A stretch of DNA of 53,123 bases from the NCBI GenBank assembly GCA_028278265.1, contig JANQET010000408.1, forward strand, positions 1 through 53,123, in the 5' to 3' direction. Shown piece after piece: positions 48,357 to 53,123 of the stretch; position 1 is the first letter of the stretch; the number at the start of each line of letters is the position of its first letter. Source of the stretch: Myxococcota bacterium (GTDB lineage: Bacteria > Myxococcota_A > Polyangia > JAAYKL01). Under the pieces are notes generated by a model. The model made no database searches. It saw only the letters and a list, made by a program, of their open reading frames with translations, and was not told the DNA's origin. The position numbers and the translations under genes were made by a program.

Positions 48357-50447
48357 TTAGGGAGAGCGAGAAGAGAGGCGGAGGAGGTTTTCCCTGGCAT
48401 CCCCGTTGGTCGGATCGAGCGCCAGCGCTTTTTTGAATTGGGCTCGGGCTTTGCGGTGTCGATTGGTCCCCATGAACAGGAGACCCAGGCGATTGTGGGT
48501 CGCGCTCGCCGCGCTTCGTTGGCGCAGCAGCCGCTGGGCATTGGCCAAATCGGTCAGCAATGCCTCCTGATCGGCGCCGGGTTGAACCAGGGCTCGATTG
48601 AAGTGGGTGATCGCCTCGGCGAGGTGGCCCTTGCGAGCCAAACACAATCCCATGTTGGTCAGCGCTTGTACGTTGAACGGCTCGACGGTCAAGGCGTTGG
48701 TAAAGTGGGCCATCGCCTGATCCAGATCTCGTCGATTCATCCAGAGCACCCCGAGGTTGTTCTGTGCCGGCGCGTAGCGGGGATTTACCGAGAGGGCTCG
48801 TCGGTAGGTGGCGATGGCCTCGTCTGTACGCTCGAGGCGGGCCAGGGAATTGGCCGCGTTGAACAGGGCCTCGAGGTGGCCGGGTTCGGCGGTGATCGCC
48901 TGTTGGTACAGCGCCAGTGCCGCCAGGTCATTGCCGGCGTATTCGTAGGCCACCCCTCGATCCAAGTACATCCGGGCCGGGCTGGGCTGGTAGGGCACCC
49001 AGGGAATCCGCGTGAGCGCGATCAGTGCGATCAACCAGGGCAGGCTGAAGGCCAGGCGCTTGAACGCCTTGGTGCGCACCCGGTCGAAAATCTGAACAAT
49101 GCCGTAGGCGGCCATCAGCATCAGCGACCAGATCAGCGGTACCCGGTAGAGTCCGGTGGCAAAGAAGGGCAGATACGACAAAAAATAACAGCCGACAAAC
49201 AGGGCGATCAACAGGCTGACCTGGTGGGGCCAGCGCCGGCTCGGGTCCGGGGGCAGTCGTCGCTGTTGTACGACCAGCAGGCCGAAGCCGAACAACCCCA
49301 GGGCCAGTATCAGGGAAAAATCGAGCGGGATACGGCTCAGCGTCGGGGAAGCGGCGCGGTTGTGGTGCAGTGCGGTGTAGTTGGAGATCTCATGGGGGCT
49401 CCAAAAGAGATACGCTTTTTTGAGGGTCAATACGATCCAATCGAGCGGGTGCTGCTTTGCGTACTCGAGCGCTCGGCCGGTCCAGTAGGCTCCCGCCCCG
49501 CGGTGATCGAGACGGCGCCCGAGTTGGTGCTCCAGCCGATTGAGCACCACGGGATATTCGAACAGGTTGCTAAAACGGCCGATCGCCGGGAGTTGGGGGA
49601 CGAAAGTGCCGGTGGCCCGCTCATTGTTGCCCAGATACAAGTTGATCCCGGCGTTGGCCGAAATGGTCGGGTAGTCGGCCACGGCCCAATTTCGCAGGAC
49701 CGGCAGGCTCACCAGTGCGGCGACTCCCACCGCGAAACTAAGGCCGAAGATCCAGGCCCGTTTGCCCTCGCCCCGCCGGGATGCGACCCACCAGGTCCAA
49801 ACGAGGACGGCGGGAACAAACAGCAGGATATTGGGACGGCACACCGCGTACAGCCCGAGAACCAGTCCCGTACAAAGGCCGCCGGTTCCGGTAAAGCGAG
49901 GGCGCTGGCGCCAGATGACCGAGAAGAAAATCAACAATAGCAGGGTCAATAGCACCGGCGCGTGGAGCTGGGCCTCGAAGTAGATGTGAATCCAGTACGT
50001 GCTCAACAACCCGGCGCTGATCAGACCGACCGCTCTGCCGAACATCGCCCGCCCCAGGGAAAAAACCAGCACCACGGAGAGCAGGCCGAGCAGCAGCTGA
50101 ACGATGCGCGGCGCCAGGTAGCCCGGTCCCCATAGTGCGTACATCCCCGCTAGAAAAAAGGGGTAGCCCGGCGGCCGAAGATAGGGGCTGGACGAAACGC
50201 GCGGATCAATGCCCTGGGCCATCGGCGGCAGGGACCAATCCCCCATGGCCAATCCCCTGGCCCAGTAGTCGTGGAAGCCCGCGTCGATGGGGGGAACGAC
50301 AAACTCCGGCGCATCTTTGATCTCCCATAGATAGCCGAGCCGCAGCCCGGCGCCGACCAACACGATGGCCAGGAGGATCGCGATTTCGAAACCCGCGAGG
50401 GGGCGCTTGGACTGAGCAGTCGAAGAGTCCTTCGCGTCGCGCTTCAT
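48357..50447 (-). CDS. GT39-type membrane glycosyltransferase with C-terminal TPR domain
   Basis: 696 residues. About eleven transmembrane helices over residues 18-505. The first periplasmic loop has PPIDAGFHDYWARGLAMGDW and SSSPYLRPPGYPFFLAGMYA, the Asp/His and Arg-Pro-Pro-Gly-Tyr-Pro motifs of GT-C (PMT/ArnT-like) enzymes. The last 190 residues are TPR repeats (NDLAALALYQQAITAEPGHL; TDEAIATYRRALSVNPRYAP; LDQAMAHFTNALTVEPFNVQ). The GT-C plus TPR arrangement is known in bacteria and archaea for protein or glycan glycosylation. The start overlaps the upstream gene's stop in ATGA, so translation is coupled to the unknown protein and the LpxL-type acyltransferase. Substrate unknown. Confidence 0.82.
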   Translation of the reverse strand: MKRDAKDSSTAQSKRPLAGFEIAILLAIVLVGAGLRLGYLWEIKDAPEFVVPPIDAGFHDYWARGLAMGDWSLPPMAQGIDPRVSSSPYLRPPGYPFFLAGMYALWGPGYLAPRIVQLLLGLLSVVLVFSLGRAMFGRAVGLISAGLLSTYWIHIYFEAQLHAPVLLTLLLLIFFSVIWRQRPRFTGTGGLCTGLVLGLYAVCRPNILLFVPAVLVWTWWVASRRGEGKRAWIFGLSFAVGVAALVSLPVLRNWAVADYPTISANAGINLYLGNNERATGTFVPQLPAIGRFSNLFEYPVVLNRLEHQLGRRLDHRGAGAYWTGRALEYAKQHPLDWIVLTLKKAYLFWSPHEISNYTALHHNRAASPTLSRIPLDFSLILALGLFGFGLLVVQQRRLPPDPSRRWPHQVSLLIALFVGCYFLSYLPFFATGLYRVPLIWSLMLMAAYGIVQIFDRVRTKAFKRLAFSLPWLIALIALTRIPWVPYQPSPARMYLDRGVAYEYAGNDLAALALYQQAITAEPGHLEALFNAANSLARLERTDEAIATYRRALSVNPRYAPAQNNLGVLWMNRRDLDQAMAHFTNALTVEPFNVQALTNMGLCLARKGHLAEAITHFNRALVQPGADQEALLTDLANAQRLLRQRSAASATHNRLGLLFMGTNRHRKARAQFKKALALDPTNGDARENLLRLSSRSP

Positions 50448-51046
50448 GGTTGAATTTTGTCCAGCCCTACCTTGAGTTTTTTGAGATCTGCGGCCAGCTC
50501 GTCGAATTGCGCCGCCGCACCGGGATGGGGTGCCAATCCGTGAAGGATCAACAAGACCCGGCGGGGTTTGCGGCGGAGTATGGCGGAGAGGATCCGATCC
50601 ACCAGCAGTTGCAAACCCTCTTCACCCAACCGGCCCACCGGCGCGGCGATCAACGTGCGGTGATCCAGATGAAACACCGGCGCGGCATGGGCCAAATGGG
50701 TTTGCTCATCGTCGTCCCAGCCCTGCCTGGCGGCGTGGCAGTACCGCTCGGCCGCCAATGGGGTGAGCCGCGAGATCCATGGGGCGCGAATGTGGCCCGC
50801 GGCGGCCAGCGCGTCGTCGATTTGAATCAGCGCCTTGATCATCGATGTGGGCCCCCGGTTCTCCTTTGACAGGTGCTCGGCCTGAAACGAGAGCTCCTCC
50901 CGCAGAGGGTGAAAACCGGGATCCTCGATGTCCGTGCAATCCAGCGAGGCGTGGGGGATCAGTGCCGCGACAAATCCGGGGAGGGGCTCATCTGCGCCCT
51001 GGGCCAACTCGGTGAGCACGACGTGCCATGGCTGAGCCCCGCTCAT
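50444..51046 (-). CDS. Hypothetical protein in LpxL/GT39 operon (200 aa)
   Basis: From ATG 51046, overlapping the acyltransferase stop in ATGA, the protein reads MSGAQPWHVVLTELAQGADE onward for 200 residues. It has no signal or transmembrane segment. Features: many His residues in a pattern that could bind metal (LIPHASLDC, HLSKENRG, HLAHAAPVFHLDHRTLI, LILHGLAPHPGAA). A helical C-terminus ends with LKKLKVGLDKIQP. I do not recognise the family. Overlap at both ends with envelope-glycolipid genes suggests a helper or regulator in that pathway. Confidence 0.7.
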   Translation of the reverse strand: MSGAQPWHVVLTELAQGADEPLPGFVAALIPHASLDCTDIEDPGFHPLREELSFQAEHLSKENRGPTSMIKALIQIDDALAAAGHIRAPWISRLTPLAAERYCHAARQGWDDDEQTHLAHAAPVFHLDHRTLIAAPVGRLGEEGLQLLVDRILSAILRRKPRRVLLILHGLAPHPGAAAQFDELAADLKKLKVGLDKIQP

Positions 51047-51933
51047 CCCGCTGCCCCGTTGACCGGTTTTGTTTTCCAGCGCCGGTGAAACCAGACCCAT
51101 TGGGAGGGATGGCGTCTAATGCGCTCCTCCAGTCGGGCGGTGAGCAGGGCGGTGGCCTGATGGACGTCATCGGGCAATCCACAGGGCTCGACGCACAGGA
51201 TGTGCTGTCCGGCGGCCGAGCGGTGGATAGCGCCGATCACTACCTCGGCCCTACTGCGCAGGGCCAACACCGCGGCCCCCACCGGGGTATACGCCGGGCG
51301 ATTGAAAAAGGGGACAAACGCGCTGGGCACGTCGGTGTCCTGATCGATCAGCAATCCGAGCACCCCCCCTTTTTTCAGCACGCGCAACATTTTGGCCGAC
51401 GCCCCTGGCGCTCCGCGAAGGATCGACTGGACGCGGCCGCGACGGCGAAAAGAGAGGATCAGCCCAGTGAACCGCGAATCGTAGCTCGCCTTGGCCACCG
51501 TGGCGATGGGAAACCCCGCACCGGCCAACGCCTGGGCCATCAACTCCCAGTTGCCCAGGTGACCGGTGACGTAGATCACCCCTCGGTCCGAGGCGAGGGC
51601 ATCGTCGAGCACTTGACGCGTTTTTTTGGGGATGAGGACTTGAGGTGCCTTGGTAGGTGAGTTAAGTACCCGGCAAAGCTCGATCGCGTTCTGGCCCAAA
51701 TGGTTGAACACACCGCGGGTCAGCGTCCGGGCGCGGCGATCGGTCGGGGAGCAGCGGAATGCACCGGCCAATTGCTGCCGGGCGGTATCCCGTTCTCGCG
51801 GGGCGCACCAGTAGGCCAGCGCTCCGAGCAAGCGGCCCGCTTGGGTCACCAGTCGGCTCGGAATGAAGCCGGCGATCAAAATGTTGAACCGGACGAGATA
51901 GTAAATTGCCCAGTTTTTGACGGGCCGTAGCAT
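51043..51933 (-). CDS. Lysophospholipid/lipid A acyltransferase (LpxL/HtrB family)
   Basis: About 296 residues from ATG 51933. One N-terminal hydrophobic helix (WAIYYLVRFNILIAGFIPSR), then the HX4E catalytic box (GHLGNWE: His125, Glu130) and IDQDTDVPSAFVPFFNRPAY, ALRSRAEVVIGAI and QWVWFHRRWKT, all LpxL-family marks. The family transfers secondary acyl chains to lipid A at the inner membrane. The stop overlaps the next start (ATGA). No ribosome-binding site is clear. A TATTAT lies 9 nt upstream of the ATG, consistent with a near-leaderless transcript. It is first of an operon with an unknown protein and a GT39-TPR gene, and divergent from exbB. Confidence 0.88.
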   Translation of the reverse strand: MLRPVKNWAIYYLVRFNILIAGFIPSRLVTQAGRLLGALAYWCAPRERDTARQQLAGAFRCSPTDRRARTLTRGVFNHLGQNAIELCRVLNSPTKAPQVLIPKKTRQVLDDALASDRGVIYVTGHLGNWELMAQALAGAGFPIATVAKASYDSRFTGLILSFRRRGRVQSILRGAPGASAKMLRVLKKGGVLGLLIDQDTDVPSAFVPFFNRPAYTPVGAAVLALRSRAEVVIGAIHRSAAGQHILCVEPCGLPDDVHQATALLTARLEERIRRHPSQWVWFHRRWKTKPVNGAAG

Positions 51934-52029
51934 TTGGGCCGGATAATAGCACGTTTGACAATAAATTGAGCTTTGGCAACCATACAGCACCAAGGGGTGT
52001 CCCAAGAGAAACGCCCGAAGAGAGTTTAA

Positions 52030-52689
52030 ATGTCCGAAATATTTGAATTTTTATCCCGTGGTGGCGTGATCATGATCCCGATTCTACTGGGATCGGTGAT
52101 CGCTCTGACCATCTTCCTCGAGCGCATCTGGAGCCTGCAGGAGTCCCGGATCATCCCCCGGGGAATTATCCAATCAGTGCTCGCTGCCGTGAAAAACAAG
52201 GATTTTACCGGGGCGCGGGAGGAGTGCCTCAAGAGCAATTCGCCGATCGGGCGGTTGATGCTCTGCGGATTGGATGCGGCGGGGGGAACTCGCCCCGACG
52301 TCAAGGTCTCCCTCGAAGAGGCGGGCAAACGGGAAGTGGCCAAGATGGAGCGCTACATCGAGGCGATGGGCACCACCGCGTCGGTCGAGCCCCTGCTCGG
52401 TCTACTGGGCACGGTGACCGGCATGATTCAGGTGTTTCAGAAAGTGGTGGTCACCTCCCGGGAGGGGGCCGTCGATCCCGGGCAGTTGGCCAACGGTATC
52501 TGGCAGGCCCTGATCACCACCGCGGCCGGACTCTCGGTCGCCATTTTGGCGTTCATCGGATACCGCTATCTGCTGTCGCGGACAGGCCGACACGCGTTGG
52601 AGATGGAGGATGCCGCCTCCAAGCTGCTCGATCTCGTTCATCCGAACAAACGCAAAAAAGATCAGAAAGAACAGGATGATCCCCAATGA
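52030..52689 (+). CDS. exbB: ExbB/TolQ/MotA-family proton channel subunit
   Basis: 219 residues. First helix near 10-30 (GVIMIPILLGSVIALTIFLE), then a cytoplasmic loop, and the two late helices in EPLLGLLGTVTGMIQVFQKV and QALITTAAGLSVAILAFIGY, the conserved MotA/TolQ/ExbB signature. ExbB forms the pentameric channel that uses the proton gradient, with ExbD, to drive TonB or related energisers. The stop overlaps the next start in ATGA. A TTGACA at 51955-51960 lies upstream. With a TonB-dependent receptor at 32087, this is likely to serve uptake, though gliding or Tol functions are alternatives in this group. Confidence 0.92.
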   Translation: MSEIFEFLSRGGVIMIPILLGSVIALTIFLERIWSLQESRIIPRGIIQSVLAAVKNKDFTGAREECLKSNSPIGRLMLCGLDAAGGTRPDVKVSLEEAGKREVAKMERYIEAMGTTASVEPLLGLLGTVTGMIQVFQKVVVTSREGAVDPGQLANGIWQALITTAAGLSVAILAFIGYRYLLSRTGRHALEMEDAASKLLDLVHPNKRKKDQKEQDDPQ

Positions 52690-53108
52690 ACTTTCGAAGT
52701 GAGCGCAATGGGCGAAAAATAGTCGCCCTGGAGGTCACCCCTCTCGTCGATATTGTATTTCTGCTGCTCATCTTCTTTCTGCTCACCGCGACCTATGTCA
52801 AAAACCCAAGCCTGGACATCAGCCTGCCCAAGGCGTCGATGGATCAGGTGACCAATCACAAAAAAGACATCACGATTTCCGTGAAGAACAGCGGCGAGCT
52901 GAGGTTCGAAAACCAACAGGTCTCCAAAGAAAAGCTTGAGGGGATCCTGTTGGCCGAGTATGCGGAGAATGAAAAGGCGATTGTCATCATCCGGGCGGAC
53001 AAGGAGGCGATGCACGGCCGGGTCGTTGAGATCATGGATATGGCCAAGCGGGTCGGGTTCGAGAAATTGGCGATCGCGATCCAGAAGGGGGCCGCACCGG
53101 CCCAGTGA
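52686..53108 (+). CDS. exbD: ExbD/TolR-family protein
   Basis: 140 residues, complete. Short cytoplasmic N-terminus, single helix with the proton-carrying Asp (VTPLVDIVFLLLIFFLLTAT) and a periplasmic domain (SGELRFENQQVSKEKLEGIL, VIIRADKEAMHGRVVEIMDM). It couples proton flow through ExbB to TonB. It overlaps exbB by 4 bp (ATGA). The stop is followed by 15 bases to the window end, so a TonB gene may follow. Confidence 0.92.
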   Translation: MNFRSERNGRKIVALEVTPLVDIVFLLLIFFLLTATYVKNPSLDISLPKASMDQVTNHKKDITISVKNSGELRFENQQVSKEKLEGILLAEYAENEKAIVIIRADKEAMHGRVVEIMDMAKRVGFEKLAIAIQKGAAPAQ

Positions 53109-53123
53109 GCTCGCACGTTGGCC

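Overview
The window is GC-rich bacterial chromosome from a Gram-negative organism, with no phage, plasmid, IS element, CRISPR array, tRNA or rRNA that I can recognise. Several features point to the deltaproteobacterial/Myxococcota-Bradymonadota side of the tree, though I cannot name a species. Secreted proteins carry long Asp/Ser-Asp/Gly linkers, and two of them end in a Cys-Gly-Cys-Arg plus hydrophobic tail resembling MYXO-CTERM. There are also a DUF6178 protein, an AgmX/PglI-like C-terminus, many lipoproteins, many sensor kinases, and outer-membrane or LPS genes (TonB-dependent receptor, ExbB/ExbD, LpxL-type acyltransferase).

Layout. 1-4396 (minus): chemosensory operon, response regulator > CheA > CheW > CheW > HEAT-repeat protein (runs off the left edge). 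4566-6535 (minus): two tiny membrane proteins and a LysM/DUF882 protein. 6766-12236: lipoprotein, uridine-kinase-like fusion, MEMO/AmrB protein, REC-HDOD regulator, small lipoprotein pair. 12244-17057: DUF6178 protein, zinc-ribbon membrane protein, lipoprotein, membrane histidine kinase. 17107-17895 (minus): a thioredoxin-like lipoprotein interrupted by an in-frame UGA in a U-x-x-C context, best read as a selenoprotein. 18120-19982: membrane-anchored MutS-family ATPase. 20078-22843 (minus): signalling cluster of HATPase kinase, slr1659-like and slr1658-like regulators and a DUF2378-like protein. 22913-31943: secreted or surface proteins (patatin phospholipase, gingipain-like C25 peptidase, BNR/PKD protein), with a DUF5714 protein and a 48-aa frame between them. 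32087-36913: TonB receptor, GT39-type membrane transferase, quinone-oxidoreductase-like enzyme. 37150-42289: Ser/Thr kinase/ATPase/GAF/SpoIIE phosphatase protein whose kinase part carries two frameshifts. 42321-46927: lipoprotein, a second DUF882 protein with a duplicated start site, PAS histidine kinase, and a third (LysM) DUF882 protein. 47074-51933 (minus): class-V aminotransferase-like enzyme, and an overlapping operon LpxL-type acyltransferase > unknown protein > GT39-TPR protein. 52030-53108: ExbB-ExbD.

How they work together. Most of the window concerns signal sensing (one CheA, three histidine kinases, two REC proteins, a kinase/phosphatase hybrid, an slr1658/slr1659 switch) and cell-envelope or extracellular functions (LysM/DUF882 wall proteins, Asp-rich-linker secreted proteins, outer-membrane uptake with ExbBD, lipid A/glycan transferases). 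The most notable item is the UGA-containing thioredoxin-like lipoprotein with a hairpin at the right place for a bacterial SECIS. Several genes lacking a Shine-Dalgarno have promoter hexamers positioned so that transcription would start at the start codon, suggesting leaderless mRNAs.
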